This document shows, piece by piece, positions 18,879 to 29,818 of a stretch of 64,000 nucleotides of DNA. The notes beneath the pieces are model-generated. The model did no database searches, was not told where the DNA came from, and saw nothing but the letters and a program-made list of their open reading frames with translations. The position numbers and the translations under genes are program-made. The stretch is from Streptomyces sp. HPF1205. GTDB lineage: Bacteria > Actinomycetota > Actinomycetes > Streptomycetales > Streptomycetaceae. The DNA lies in the NCBI RefSeq assembly GCF_020400825.1, contig NZ_JAINVH010000021.1:1-64000 (forward strand). The letters run 5' to 3'. Positions within the stretch are counted from its first letter, which is position 1. Every line of letters starts with the position of its first letter.

Positions 18879-20812
18879 ACGGGGAGGCGCGGAACGGGGG
18901 CGCGCCGGACGGCGGGCGGGTGCCGGGCGGGGAGACGCCGGACGGCGGGCGGGTGGCGGACGGAGATGGTCCCGACGACGTGCGGGCGCCGGGCCGGGAG
19001 GTGCCGGGCGGGGAGGCGCCGGACGGCGGGCAGGTGACGGGCGGGGTGGCTCCCGACGACGTGCGGGTGCCGGGCCGGGAGGTGCCGGACGGCGGCCGCG
19101 TCCTGCGGGTGGCCGGTCCCCTGGTGGCGCTGACCCGCCCGGCGGGTGTCGCCATGAACGACCTGGTCCTCCTCGGCCCGTCCGCCCTGCCGGGGGAGGC
19201 GCTGGCGATCGACGGCGACGTGGTGACGGCGCAGGCGTACGAATACACCGGAGGTCTGGCGCCCGGCGACCCGGTGGGCGTGCCGGGCGGTCCGCTGCAC
19301 GCGGCGCTCGGGCCGTGGCTGCTGGGCGGCGTGTTCGACGGGCTGCTCAGGCCGCTGGCGGCGGCCGGCGACCGCTTGTCCGCCCACGGTCAAGGCGAAC
19401 GCTCCGGTGCCCCCATGGCAGGCCGCGAACGGCGCGAGTGGCGCTTCGTGCCCGAGGCGGCGGAAGGCGGCCGGGCGGAGCCGGGCGCGAGCCTCGGCCG
19501 GATCGTGGACCTCTCCGTGAACCTGCGGGTCCTCGTGCCGCCGGGGTGCTCGGGGCCGGTCCGCGAGCTGGCGCCGCAAGGGCGCTACCCGGCCGGCGCG
19601 GTCCTGGCGGTGGTCGGCGGGACCGAGGTCCGCATGGGCCAGGACTGGCCGGTGCGCGGGGTCCGCCCAACCCGCGCGCGCCTCGACGCCCGCGACCCGC
19701 TGCACACCGGCCAGCGCGCCATCGACCTGCTCTTCCCGGTCGCGCGCGGCAGCACCGTCGCCGTGCCCGGCGGCTTCGGCACCGGCAAGACCATGCTGCT
19801 CCAGCAGATCGCCAAATGGTGCGACGCCGACGTCATCGTCTACGTGGGGTGCGGGGAGCGCGGCAACGAGATGGCCGACGTCATCGCCGACTTCGCGCGG
19901 CTGGACGACCCGCGGACCGGCGGGCGGCTGCTGGAGCGGACCGTGGTGATCGCCAACACCTCGAACATGCCGATGATGGGCCGCGAGGCGAGCATTCACA
20001 CCGGCGTCACGGTCGCCGAGTACTTCCGGGACATGGGACTGCACGCCGTGGTCATCGCAGACTCCACGTCCCGCTGGGCCGAGGCGCTGCGCGAGTTCTC
20101 CTCCCGGATGGGCGAACTGCCCGCCGAGGAGGGCTACCCGGCCGGGCTCGCCTCGCAGCTGGCCGCCTTCTACGAGAGGGCGGGGGCGGTGACCACCCTG
20201 GGCGGGGACACCGGCTCGGTGACGATCCTCGGCGCGGTGTCCCCGCCGGGCGGCGACCTGGCCGAACCGGTGACGGCGCACACCGAGCGGTTCGTGCGCT
20301 GCCTGTGGTCGCTCGACCGCGACCTGGCCTACGCCCGCCACTACCCGGCCGTGTCCTGGTCGGGCTCCTTCTCCAGGGACGCCGGCGTGCTCGGCGCCGC
20401 CCACGCCCGGGCCGGCGACCCGGACTGGGCCGGCCGCCGGGAGCGGGTCACCGCGCTGCTGGCCGAGGCCGACCGGCTCGCGGACCTGGTGGAACTCGTC
20501 GGGGTCACCGCCCTGCCCGCCCAGGAGCGCGTCACCGTACTCGGCGGCCGGCTGGTCCGCGAGGGGTTCCTCCAGCAGAGCGCGCTCTCGCCCCACGACG
20601 CCTACTGCTCCGCGCGGAAGTCGGCGGCGCTGGCCGAAGCGGTACTGGACGTCGTGGCGCGCTGCCGGGAACTGGCCGACGCGGGCACACCGGCCGACCG
20701 GCTGGAGGCCGCCGACTTCACGCCGCTGACCAGGGCCCGGGAGAGCGCGGGCCCGCAGGACACCGCCGCAGTGGCCGCCGGCCGGGACGCCGTACTGCGG
20801 GAGCTGCGATGA
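18866..20812 (+). CDS. V/A-type ATPase catalytic subunit A with repetitive N-terminal extension
   Basis: A 648-residue catalytic ATPase subunit. Residues 1-78 form an unusual extension rich in Gly, Asp, Pro and Arg with repeated PDGGRV, PGGE and APGREVPGGE-like units. The core starts near RVLRVAGPLVAL. The non-homologous region (about 130-260) is normal. Walker A is GGFGTGKT (302-309), the catalytic glutamate lies in GCGERGNEM (329-337), and ADSTSRWAEALREFS (398-412) and DTGSVTILGAVSPPGGD match the family. The GTG at 18866 follows GGGGTGGAG at good spacing and lies inside subunit E, supporting a real extension, though internal GTG codons near 19060-19082 could give a short form. Confidence 0.93.
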   Translation: MAALNGEARNGGAPDGGRVPGGETPDGGRVADGDGPDDVRAPGREVPGGEAPDGGQVTGGVAPDDVRVPGREVPDGGRVLRVAGPLVALTRPAGVAMNDLVLLGPSALPGEALAIDGDVVTAQAYEYTGGLAPGDPVGVPGGPLHAALGPWLLGGVFDGLLRPLAAAGDRLSAHGQGERSGAPMAGRERREWRFVPEAAEGGRAEPGASLGRIVDLSVNLRVLVPPGCSGPVRELAPQGRYPAGAVLAVVGGTEVRMGQDWPVRGVRPTRARLDARDPLHTGQRAIDLLFPVARGSTVAVPGGFGTGKTMLLQQIAKWCDADVIVYVGCGERGNEMADVIADFARLDDPRTGGRLLERTVVIANTSNMPMMGREASIHTGVTVAEYFRDMGLHAVVIADSTSRWAEALREFSSRMGELPAEEGYPAGLASQLAAFYERAGAVTTLGGDTGSVTILGAVSPPGGDLAEPVTAHTERFVRCLWSLDRDLAYARHYPAVSWSGSFSRDAGVLGAAHARAGDPDWAGRRERVTALLAEADRLADLVELVGVTALPAQERVTVLGGRLVREGFLQQSALSPHDAYCSARKSAALAEAVLDVVARCRELADAGTPADRLEAADFTPLTRARESAGPQDTAAVAAGRDAVLRELR

Positions 20813-22185
20813 CGGCCTTCGGCGAGATCGAGTACACCGGCCTGCGGGAGCTGCGCGGTCCGCTCGCCGTGGTGGGCCCGGTGTCCGGGGTGGGCTGGGA
20901 CGAGTTCGTCCGCCTCACGCTCGGCTCGGGTGAGCGGCGCCACGGCCTGGTGCTGGAGGTCGACCGCGACCTGGCCGTGGTGCAGGTGCTGGAGGGGACC
21001 GCCGGAATGGAACTGACCGGTTCACGGGTGGCCTTCGCCGGGAGCCCGCTGCGCGTCCCGGTCGGCCCCGGCTGGCTGGGCCGGACCTGCAACGGCAGGG
21101 GCGAGCCGATCGACGGCGGCCCGCCGGTGTTCGGCGCGTCGACCGCCCCCGTGGCCGGGGCCCCGATCAACCCGGTACGGCGCGACCCCCCGGCCGAGCC
21201 GGTGCTCACCGGGGTGGGAGCGGTCGACGTGCTCACCACCCTGGTCCGGGGCCAGAAACTGCCCGTGTTCTCCGCCGCGGGCCTGCCCCACCTGGAGCTG
21301 GCCGTCCAGATGGCGGCGCAGGCGACCAGCGGCGGCGAGCCGTTCAGCGTGGTGTTCGCCGGCATGGGGCTGACCCACGCCGACGCCGCGTTCGTACGCG
21401 AGGCCCTGGCCGAGCGGGCGGAGGCCGGGGAACTGGTGCTGCTGCTCAACACCGCGGACGACCCGGTCATCGAACGCATCCTCACCCCGCGCATCGCGCT
21501 CACCGTCGCCGAGGACCTCGCCTTCGGCGGTGGCCGGCACGTCCTGGTGATCATGACGGACATGACGGCGTACGCCGAGGCACTGCGCGAGGTGTCCGCG
21601 GCGCGCGGCGAGGTCCCCGCCCGGCGGGCCTACCCCGGATACCTCTACAGCGACCTCGCCTCGCTCTACGAGCGCTGCGGGCGGATCAGCGGCCGGCCCG
21701 GCTCCGTCACGGTCGTGCCGGTGCTGACCATGCCCGCGGGCGACATCACCCACCCGGTGCCCGACCTGACGGGCTACATCACGGAGGGGCAGATCGTCCT
21801 GTCCCGGGAGGTGCACGCCCGCGGGGTGTACCCGCCGGTGGACCCGCTGTCCTCCCTGTCCCGGCTGATGCGCAAGGGCGCCGGCCCCGGCCGCACCCGC
21901 GCCGACCACCTCGACGTCGCCGCCCAGCTGCTGGCCGCCCTGGCCCGGGCCCGGCAGGTGCGCGAACTGGCCGACCTGATCGGCGAGTCGTCGCTGGGCG
22001 CCACGGAACACCGCTACCTGGAGCTCGACGCGGCCTTCGCCCGCCGGTTCCTGGACCAGCGCCCCGACGAGAACCGCCCCCTGGCCGCGGCCCTCGACCT
22101 GGCCTGGGACCTCCTGCTCGGCCTGCCCCGCGGCGAACTGTCCATGCTGCCGGCCGACCTGCTCGACGCCCGAGGCGCGGCATGA
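20809..22185 (+). CDS. V/A-type ATPase subunit B
   Basis: A 458-residue regulatory subunit alternating with A in the hexamer. It opens EYTGLRELRGPLAVV and contains GWLGRTCNGRGEPIDGGP (hallmark, 84-101), LVRGQKLPVFSAAGLPH in place of a P-loop, as expected for the non-catalytic subunit, and MPAGDITHPVPDLTGYITEGQ. SREVHARGVYPPVDPLSSLSR is the typical C-terminal signature. Length is normal. It starts in an ATGA overlap with the subunit A stop, so it is translationally coupled. Confidence 0.94.
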   Translation: MTAFGEIEYTGLRELRGPLAVVGPVSGVGWDEFVRLTLGSGERRHGLVLEVDRDLAVVQVLEGTAGMELTGSRVAFAGSPLRVPVGPGWLGRTCNGRGEPIDGGPPVFGASTAPVAGAPINPVRRDPPAEPVLTGVGAVDVLTTLVRGQKLPVFSAAGLPHLELAVQMAAQATSGGEPFSVVFAGMGLTHADAAFVREALAERAEAGELVLLLNTADDPVIERILTPRIALTVAEDLAFGGGRHVLVIMTDMTAYAEALREVSAARGEVPARRAYPGYLYSDLASLYERCGRISGRPGSVTVVPVLTMPAGDITHPVPDLTGYITEGQIVLSREVHARGVYPPVDPLSSLSRLMRKGAGPGRTRADHLDVAAQLLAALARARQVRELADLIGESSLGATEHRYLELDAAFARRFLDQRPDENRPLAAALDLAWDLLLGLPRGELSMLPADLLDARGAA

Positions 22186-22796
22186 CGGCGCGCCAGGACG
22201 CCCAGCCGGGCCGCGCCGGGCGGCTGCGGCTGCGGCACAGCCTGGACGTGGCCACCCGCGGAGCGGCCCTGCTGGAACGCAAACTGCACGTCCTGCGCGA
22301 CCATCACGAACGGCTGACGGCCCGGGAGGAGGCGGCGCGCGACGCCTGGCGCGAGGCCCTCGCCGAGGCCGAGTCCTGGCTGCTGCGCGGTCTCCTGCTG
22401 GGCGGCGAACGCGCCCTGGAGAAGGCCGCCGTCGCCGCGCGCGCCGAGGTGACCGTGACCTGGACGACGTCCATGGGCGTACGGCACCCCGCGGACGCCG
22501 GCGTCCGGGACGCGCCGCGCGGCGCGCACGAGGCGGACCCCGCCAACACCGCGCTGGCCCACGCCGAGGCCGCCTTCCGGACGGCGGTGCGCGCCGCGGC
22601 CGCCTGCGCGGTCGCACGGACGGCGGCGCACCTGGTGGGAGCCGAACTGGACCGCACCCGGCACCGCCTGCGCGCCCTGGACCACCACTGGATCCCCCGG
22701 CTGACGGCCCGGCTCGCCGACGCCGAACTCGCCCTGGAGCAGGCGGAACACGAGGACGCCGTACGCCGCCGCCGGGCGGGCGCCCACCGTCGGTGA
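22182..22796 (+). CDS. V/A-type ATPase subunit D (central stalk)
   Basis: A 204-residue protein forming the two long antiparallel helices of the rotor shaft. The N-terminal helix has GRLRLRHSLDVATRGAALLERKLHVL, like the LLKRKRDAL pattern of subunit D. A variable middle carries the Gly/Ala hairpin, and the C-terminal helix has RRLRALDHHWIPRLTARLADAELALEQAEHED-type charged heptads (here preceded by RTRH). It is the last gene of the operon, overlapping B by 4 bp. It completes the set G/H, C, I, K, F, E, A, B, D. Confidence 0.88.
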   Translation: MTARQDAQPGRAGRLRLRHSLDVATRGAALLERKLHVLRDHHERLTAREEAARDAWREALAEAESWLLRGLLLGGERALEKAAVAARAEVTVTWTTSMGVRHPADAGVRDAPRGAHEADPANTALAHAEAAFRTAVRAAAACAVARTAAHLVGAELDRTRHRLRALDHHWIPRLTARLADAELALEQAEHEDAVRRRRAGAHRR

Positions 22797-22834
22797 CCCG
22801 GCGCCGGGACCACCGCCGCCACGGCCACCCGCGC

Positions 22835-22992
22835 GTGGGCCGGACCGGTCGGTCTTCCGGCGCGCGGGATGCGTGACGGTCGGGTCGTCCCCGGGCCGGG
22901 CGGCGCGGACCTGCCCCTGACCAGCCAGGATGACCGGCCGTTCCCGCGTGTGGGCCGGACCGGTCGGTCTTCCGGCGCGCGGGATGCGTGAC
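22835..22992. repeat. 43-bp perfect direct repeat, two copies
   Basis: Positions 22835-22877 and 22950-22992 are identical over 43 bp (both run GTGGGCCGGACC to GATGCGTGAC), 115 bp apart. A third partial echo (GGGCCGGGCCGGTCACG) follows at 23011. They lie between the convergent ends of the ATPase operon and the Rv1733c-like gene. No transposase or flanking duplication is seen, so this is a local duplication or a paired 3' element. Confidence 0.85.
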
Positions 22993-23021
22993 CGGGCCGG
23001 CCCCGCGCTGGGCCGGGCCGG

Positions 23022-23636
23022 TCACGGGCCGCGGTCGAAGCGGGCCGACCAGCGGGGTTCCACGCGCCTCCACTCCGCCTGCCACCGGGCGACCCGCCAC
23101 CAGCCGGCCACCCGGCGCACGACCAGCCACAGCAGCCAGACCAGGCCGCCGGCCGCGACCGCGGCCCCGGTGGCGGCCCAGACCGCCTCGTGGGTGCTCG
23201 CCGACGGCGACTTCGGAGGGGGCACGACCCGGCCGCTGCGGTTGTCGACCCACACCGCGACCGGGGCGCCGGCCGGGGTGCCCGGCGCGACCAGGGCGGT
23301 GGCCGGGGGCGCGGGTTGCGGTGTGCCGGCCACCCGTACCGGCACATGGACGCGGATGGCGTCGAACGTCCGCGGGGCGGCCGCCGTCGTCGTCGCCACC
23401 GCGTGGTGACGGGTCGCCGCCTGGACCCGCACCGTGTGCATCGACGCCTGATGGGTGGCCGTTCCCGCCGCGAGGGCGGCCAGCGGGAGCAGCAGGATGG
23501 CCAGGACCGCCAGGGCGCGCCCCGCCCAGGTCTGCGTCCGGTCGACTCCCCGGCGCAATGGATTGTCACCCTCCGCCGCGCCCGTCGGCACGGAGCGGGT
23601 CCACGCGCGGTGGGAGTGTCCTTCGTGAGATGCCAT
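23022..23636 (-). CDS. Rv1733c-like membrane protein
   Basis: A 204-residue protein of the same family as 221-787. The N-terminus has NPLRRGVDRTQTWAGRALAVL, leading into membrane segment 1 (about 38-58). The family turn LVAPGTPAGAPVAVWVD lies near 115-131, and membrane segment 2 (about 152-172) precedes an Arg/Trp-rich tail (WWRVARWQAEWRRVEPRW). The ATG at 23636 has a weak ribosome site. A palindrome fully matching the DevR-box core lies 77-90 bp upstream with a second near-match 22 bp further away, the best regulatory candidate in the window. Function unknown; the namesake is strongly hypoxia induced in mycobacteria. Confidence 0.82.
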   Translation of the reverse strand: MASHEGHSHRAWTRSVPTGAAEGDNPLRRGVDRTQTWAGRALAVLAILLLPLAALAAGTATHQASMHTVRVQAATRHHAVATTTAAAPRTFDAIRVHVPVRVAGTPQPAPPATALVAPGTPAGAPVAVWVDNRSGRVVPPPKSPSASTHEAVWAATGAAVAAGGLVWLLWLVVRRVAGWWRVARWQAEWRRVEPRWSARFDRGP

Positions 23637-24080
23637 CGCGGGTCACCTGCCGCATCGTCCACGCCGGCCTGCCGACGCTGCCCACGTTCGTCCGGAAGCC
23701 GGCCCGGCGGTAGGGCCGTGCGACCCGGGCCACCGGTACGGCCGACCCCCTCGTCGCCGCAGGGCCGCGCGGCACGGCGGCGACCGATTCGCAGGACCGC
23801 GCCCGCGGACGCAGCATGGAAAGGACGCGGAATCAGCGGAATCAGCGGTTCCGCGGTGACCGGGACGGCGGGTGCCCCCGGGGACGGACGGCGCCGCCGC
23901 CGTCGGGCCGGGAACGCCCGGAGGACGTTTCCGCGCCCGTGCCGCCCGCCAAGTCCCCCCGCGGCCACCGGTGAGCGGTGACGAACGCCGGCCGCGGTCC
24001 GGCCGCCGGGCCCCCCGGACGGCCTCCCGGATCCAGCACCTACCAAGGACCGACCGAGAACCGACCAAGAGGGGATCGCT
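23637..24080. promoter_or_regulatory. 444-bp divergent control region
   Basis: This region separates the Rv1733c-like gene (leftwards) from the acs-pdh operon (rightwards). It contains two DevR-box-like palindromes near the left gene (23713-23726, 23735-23748). At 23827-23854 the 9-mer GCGGAATCA occurs twice and the inverted repeat GCGGAA-TCAGCGG-TTCCGC (23836-23854) is formed. ACCGACC-type repeats lie just before the acs start. No gene is evident in it. Confidence 0.55.
23713..23748. promoter_or_regulatory. Tandem DevR-box-like palindromes
   Basis: GGGCCGTGCGACCC (23713-23726) matches GGGNCNNNNGNCCC completely. GGTACGGCCGACCC (23735-23748) matches with one mismatch. The centres are 22 bp apart, two helical turns, which is how DevR boxes are often paired. 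They lie 77-112 bp before the Rv1733c-like start. No binding data can be inferred beyond this. Confidence 0.42.
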
Positions 24081-25852
<1,772 letters not shown>

Positions 25853-25856
<4 letters not shown>

Positions 25857-26956
25857 GCACGCGCACCGAGCGGCCGCACCGCGCCGCCGACCGCGGCGGA
25901 CGCGCCACGCCCGCCACCAAGGCGCGCCCCGGGCCGCGGGCGCCCGAGGCGGGCACGCGGGCCGGCGGGGCACGCGCGGCGGACGCCGGCACCGACCACC
26001 GCCGCGGCCTGCTGCGCGAGATGCTGCGCATCCGCCGCTTCGAGGAACGCTGCGTGGAGCTGTACAGCGCCGGCCGGATCCGCGGCTTCGTGCACCTGTG
26101 CGTCGGCGAGGAGGCCGTGTCGGCCGGGGTGTTCGCCGCCCTGACCGCCGACGACGCGGTGGTGACCTCGTACCGGGAGCACGGCCACGCCCTGGCCCGC
26201 GGCCTGCCCGCCGCCTCGGTGCTCGCCGAGATGCTGGGCCGGGTCACCGGCTGCAGCAGGGGCCGCGGCGGGTCCATGCACCTGTTCGACACCTCACGCC
26301 GGTTCTACGGCGGCCACGGCATCGTCGCCGGCGGCCTGCCCGTCGCCGCGGGACTGGCCCTGGCCCAGCGCCTGCGCGGCGAGGACGCGCTGACGTGCTG
26401 CATGTTCGGCGACGGCGCCTTCGCCGAGGGCGAGTTCCACGAGACCGCCAACCTCGCCGCCCTGTGGGACCTCCCGCTGCTGCTGGTCTGCGAGAACAAC
26501 CTCTACGCCATGGGCACCCCGCTCACCCGCGAGCACGCCCACGTCGACCTGGCCGCCAGGGCCGCCTCCTACGGCATGCCCGCCTGGGCGGTGGACGGCA
26601 TGGACGTCCTCGCCGTCGAGCGGGCCGCGGGCAAGGCCGCCCGGGCCGTCCGCGACACGGGTGGGCCGGTGTTCCTGGAGCTGCGCACGTACCGTTTCCG
26701 CGCGCACTCGATGTACGACCCGGACCTGTACCGCGACAAGGCCGAGATCGAACGCTGGCGGCAGCGCGATCCGATCACCCTGTTCACCGACGTGCTGCGC
26801 GCGCGGGACGGGTTCACCGACGCGGACCTCGAACGGCTGGAGGACGAGGTCGCCGCGGAACTCGACGAGGCCCTCGCGGCGGCGGAGGAAGGCGGCGTGG
26901 AACCGGTGTCCGACCTGCTGACGTACGTCACCACCCCGGCGGAGCCGGCCTCATGA
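25853..26956 (+). CDS. pdhA: 2-oxoacid dehydrogenase E1 alpha (pyruvate dehydrogenase type)
   Basis: A 367-residue subunit. After a 50-residue basic, disordered N-terminus come [32 protein letters not shown] (107-117), [10 protein letters not shown] (137-146) and the thiamine diphosphate motif [17 protein letters not shown] through [11 protein letters not shown] (186-223). The [17 protein letters not shown] block (153-169) is standard for pyruvate or acetoin E1alpha. It forms a heterotetramer with the next gene product, decarboxylating pyruvate. Overlaps both neighbours by 4 bp. Specificity between pyruvate and acetoin is not certain. Confidence 0.9.
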
Positions 26957-27960
26957 CGGCGGCCGGCGCGACGACCGCGGCCGGCCCGGCCCGCACGACC
27001 TACCGCGAGGCGCTCAGGGAGGCGATGCGGGAGGCGATGGCCGCGGACGACCGCGTCCTCCTCATGGGCGAGGACGTCGGCCGCTACGGGGGCGCCTTCG
27101 GCGTCAGCCTGGGCCTCCTCGACCAGTTCGGCCCGGAGCGGGTGCGCGACACCCCGCTGTCGGAGTCGGCGTTCACCGGCGCGGGCATCGGAGCGGCCAT
27201 GGCCGGGCTGCGGCCGATCGTGGAGATCATGACCGTCAACTTCAGCCTGCTCGCCCTGGACCAGATCCTGAACAACGCGGCGACCTTGCTGCACATGTCC
27301 GGCGGCCAGGTGTCCGTACCGCTGGTGATCAGGATGAGCACCGGCGCGGGCCGCAGGCTCGCGGCCCAGCACTCGCACAGCCTGGAGGGCTGGTACGCCC
27401 ACATCCCCGGCATCCGCGTACTGGCGCCCGCGACGCTCGGCGACGCCCGCTGGATGCTCGCCCCCGCCCTCGCCGACCCCGACCCGGTGGTGATCTTCGA
27501 GCACGGCTCCCTCTACAACGTCTCCGGCGAGGTGGAACCCGCGAGCGGTCCTGTGGACCTCGACACGGCCGCGGTCCGGCGGTCCGGCACCGACGTCAGC
27601 CTCGTCACCCACGGCGGCTCGCTGGGCAAGACCCTCCAGGCGGCGGACCGGCTGGCCGAGGAGGGCGTCGACGCCGAGGTCGTCGACCTGCGGACGCTGC
27701 GCCCGCTGGACGACGCCACGGTCATGGAGTCGGTGCGGCGCACTCACCGGGCCGTCGTGGTCGACGAGGGCTGGCGGACCGCCGGGCTGTCGGCGGAAGT
27801 GGCCGCCCGGATCACCGAGCAGGCCTTCTACGACCTCGACGCCCCCGTGGCACGGGTGTGCGGAGCGGAAGTGCCGACCCCGTACGCGGCGCAACTCGAA
27901 GAGGCGGCGCTGCCGCAGCCCGACGGCATCGCCGAGGCGGCACGCGAGGCGGTGGGGTGA
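26953..27960 (+). CDS. pdhB: 2-oxoacid dehydrogenase E1 beta
   Basis: A 335-residue subunit with [36 protein letters not shown] (37-52), the thiamine-proton-relay segment [20 protein letters not shown], and [16 protein letters not shown]. The C-terminal transketolase domain has [20 protein letters not shown] and [11 protein letters not shown]. Normal length. It works with the E1alpha subunit encoded just upstream (4-bp overlap) and hands an acyl group to the lipoyl E2 encoded immediately downstream. Confidence 0.91.
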   Translation: MTAAGATTAAGPARTTYREALREAMREAMAADDRVLLMGEDVGRYGGAFGVSLGLLDQFGPERVRDTPLSESAFTGAGIGAAMAGLRPIVEIMTVNFSLLALDQILNNAATLLHMSGGQVSVPLVIRMSTGAGRRLAAQHSHSLEGWYAHIPGIRVLAPATLGDARWMLAPALADPDPVVIFEHGSLYNVSGEVEPASGPVDLDTAAVRRSGTDVSLVTHGGSLGKTLQAADRLAEEGVDAEVVDLRTLRPLDDATVMESVRRTHRAVVVDEGWRTAGLSAEVAARITEQAFYDLDAPVARVCGAEVPTPYAAQLEEAALPQPDGIAEAAREAVG

Positions 27961-27961
27961 C

Positions 27962-29488
27962 ATGGGCGAGTTCACCATGCCCGCGCTGGGCGCCGACATG
28001 ACCGAGGGCACGCTCGTCGAGTGGCTCGTCGGCCCCGGCGACCAAGTGCGCAAGGGCGACATCGTCGCCGTCGTGGACACCACCAAGTCGGCGATCGAGG
28101 TGGAGTGCTTCGAGACCGGGACCGTGGACCGGCTGCTGGTCGACGCGGGCACGACCGTGCCGGTCGGGGCTCCGCTGGCCGTGATCTCCGCGAAGGGGGC
28201 GCCCGAGACGCCCGCCGGCCGCCCCGCACGGCCGCCGGCCGAACCGGCTCCTGCGGCTCCTGCGGCCCCGGAACCCGGACCCGCCGGGCCGCCGCCGGCC
28301 CCGGCGGAACCCGCCGCGGGGGAGCGGGCCGTGACCTCGACACCGCTCGTACGCCACCTGGCGGAAGACGCCGGGGTGGACCTCGCCGCCGTCCACGGGA
28401 CCGGCTCCGGCGGGCGGGTCACCCGCGCCGACGTCGAGCGCGAGGCGGTCGCCCTGTCCGGCACCGGAAAGCCGGGGCGGCGGGGGCGGGAAGGGCGCGA
28501 AGGGCGGGAAGGGCGGAGAGATCGGCAGGAGGGCCGCACGGGCCGGGTGCGAGCCACCCCCCTGGCCAGGAGGCTCGCGGAGGAGGAGGGGATCGACCTG
28601 GCCTCCCTCACAGGCAGCGGCCGGGAGGGGGCGGTACGCGCCGGCGACGTGCGCGCCGCGGCCGCGGGTGAGGGCGGGGCCGCGGGCGGCGGCGAAGGCG
28701 CGGGAAAGGGCGCGGGCGAGGGCGCCGCAGAGGGTGCGGGGGAAGCCGCCGCACAAGGCGCGGCAGAGGGTGCGGGCGAAGCCGCCGCAGGGGGCGAGGG
28801 CGGCGGGAGGGAAGGTCCCGAGCGGTACGCGGACATGCGCCGCACCACCGCCGACCTGATGGCACGGGCCAAGCGGGAGATCCCGCACTACTACCTGTCC
28901 ACCACCGTGGACCTCGGCACGGCCGTCGCGTGGCTGCGCGAGCGCAACCGCGAACTCCCCGTGGGCCGGCGGCTGCTGACCACGGCGGTGCTGCTCAAGG
29001 CCACGGCGCTGGCCGCCCGCCAGGTGCCCGAACTCAACGGCTTCTGGACCGATGACGGCTTCGACGCGGCTCCCTCGGTCCACCTCGGCGTCGCGGTGTC
29101 CCTGCGCGGCGGGGGACTGGTCTCCGCGGCCATCCTTGACGCCGCCGAGCTGCCGCTGCCCGACCTGATGGCGCGGCTGCGGGACGTGGTCGCGCGGGCC
29201 CGCGGCGGCCGCTTGAGGGCATCGGAGAGCACGTCGGCGACCATCACCGTGACCAACCTCGGCGACCAGGGCGTCGAGGCCGTGTTCGGAGTGATCCACC
29301 CGCCGCAGGTGGCGCTGGTGGGCCTGGGCCGCGTGGTCGAACGTCCCTGGGCGGTGAACGGCCTGCTCGGCGTCCGGCCGGTGGTCACCGCCACCTTGTC
29401 GGCCGACCACAGGGCCAGCGACGGCGCCACCGGCGCCCGCTTCCTCACGGCCCTGGACGCGTGGGCGCAGAAACCGGAGGAACTGTGA
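27962..29488 (+). CDS. pdhC: Dihydrolipoamide acyltransferase (E2) with two binding domains
   Basis: A 508-residue acyltransferase. The lipoyl domain (1-77) has the modified lysine K42 in DTTKSAIEVE. A Pro/Ala linker follows, then a peripheral-subunit binding domain (about 126-160, STPLVRHLAEDAGVDL), a charged GREGREGREGRR linker, a second similar domain (198-232, ATPLARRLAEEEGIDL) and a long Gly/Ala/Glu repeat linker (235-283). The catalytic domain ends in DHRASDG (482-488), with the active His483 and Asp487. Two binding domains are unusual for bacterial E2. No E3 gene is present in the operon, so lipoamide dehydrogenase must come from elsewhere. It starts one base after the E1beta stop. Confidence 0.9.
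   Translation: MGEFTMPALGADMTEGTLVEWLVGPGDQVRKGDIVAVVDTTKSAIEVECFETGTVDRLLVDAGTTVPVGAPLAVISAKGAPETPAGRPARPPAEPAPAAPAAPEPGPAGPPPAPAEPAAGERAVTSTPLVRHLAEDAGVDLAAVHGTGSGGRVTRADVEREAVALSGTGKPGRRGREGREGREGRRDRQEGRTGRVRATPLARRLAEEEGIDLASLTGSGREGAVRAGDVRAAAAGEGGAAGGGEGAGKGAGEGAAEGAGEAAAQGAAEGAGEAAAGGEGGGREGPERYADMRRTTADLMARAKREIPHYYLSTTVDLGTAVAWLRERNRELPVGRRLLTTAVLLKATALAARQVPELNGFWTDDGFDAAPSVHLGVAVSLRGGGLVSAAILDAAELPLPDLMARLRDVVARARGGRLRASESTSATITVTNLGDQGVEAVFGVIHPPQVALVGLGRVVERPWAVNGLLGVRPVVTATLSADHRASDGATGARFLTALDAWAQKPEEL
28672..28810. repeat. Gly/Ala/Glu codon repeats in the E2 linker
   Basis: The linker before the E2 catalytic domain is coded by imperfect repeats of GAGGGTGCGGGC and GAAGCCGCCGCA, giving GEGAAEG and GEAAAQG-like units in residues 237-283. 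Pro/Ala linkers are normal in E2; a Gly/Glu-rich one is not. The frame is kept throughout. Confidence 0.7.
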
Positions 29489-29745
29489 ACCCCGAACAGG
29501 CGACGGCACTGCTCAAGGACGTGCTCACCGGCATCGTTCCCGACGCCGACTTCGGCGCCATCGGGCCGGACACGGACTTCCGGCAGGCCCTCGACATGGA
29601 CTCGCTGGACTTCCTGTCCTTCGTCGAGGAGCTCTCGGCGCGCTCGGGCTGCCGGCTCGACGAGGACGACTACCCGAGTCTCACCACCCTCGGCGCCGGC
29701 GCGGACCTGCTCGTGCGGCGCGCCCCGCCGGCGGGCCGGACGTGA
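29485..29745 (+). CDS. Acyl carrier protein
   Basis: An 86-residue acidic protein with the phosphopantetheine site Ser40 in LDMDSLDFL and the helical ACP pattern around it (DFRQALDMDSLDFLSFVEELS). The GTG at 29485 overlaps the E2 stop by 4 bp, so it is translationally coupled to the dehydrogenase genes. No ketosynthase or thioesterase lies beside it, so it is not part of an ordinary fatty acid or polyketide cluster. It may carry an acyl group made by the synthetase or dehydrogenase; that is inference. Confidence 0.85.
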   Translation: MNPEQATALLKDVLTGIVPDADFGAIGPDTDFRQALDMDSLDFLSFVEELSARSGCRLDEDDYPSLTTLGAGADLLVRRAPPAGRT

Positions 29746-29818
29746 CGGCGGCGGACCGGCGGGCCGCCCCCGGCCTCCGCCGCACCGTACCGATGCCGAA
29801 CAGGAAGGCAGGCACGAC

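Noticed and set aside
22835-22992. Insertion-sequence ends or attachment sites for the 43-bp repeats
   Set aside because: Direct rather than inverted, only 115 bp apart, with no transposase, integrase or tRNA nearby.
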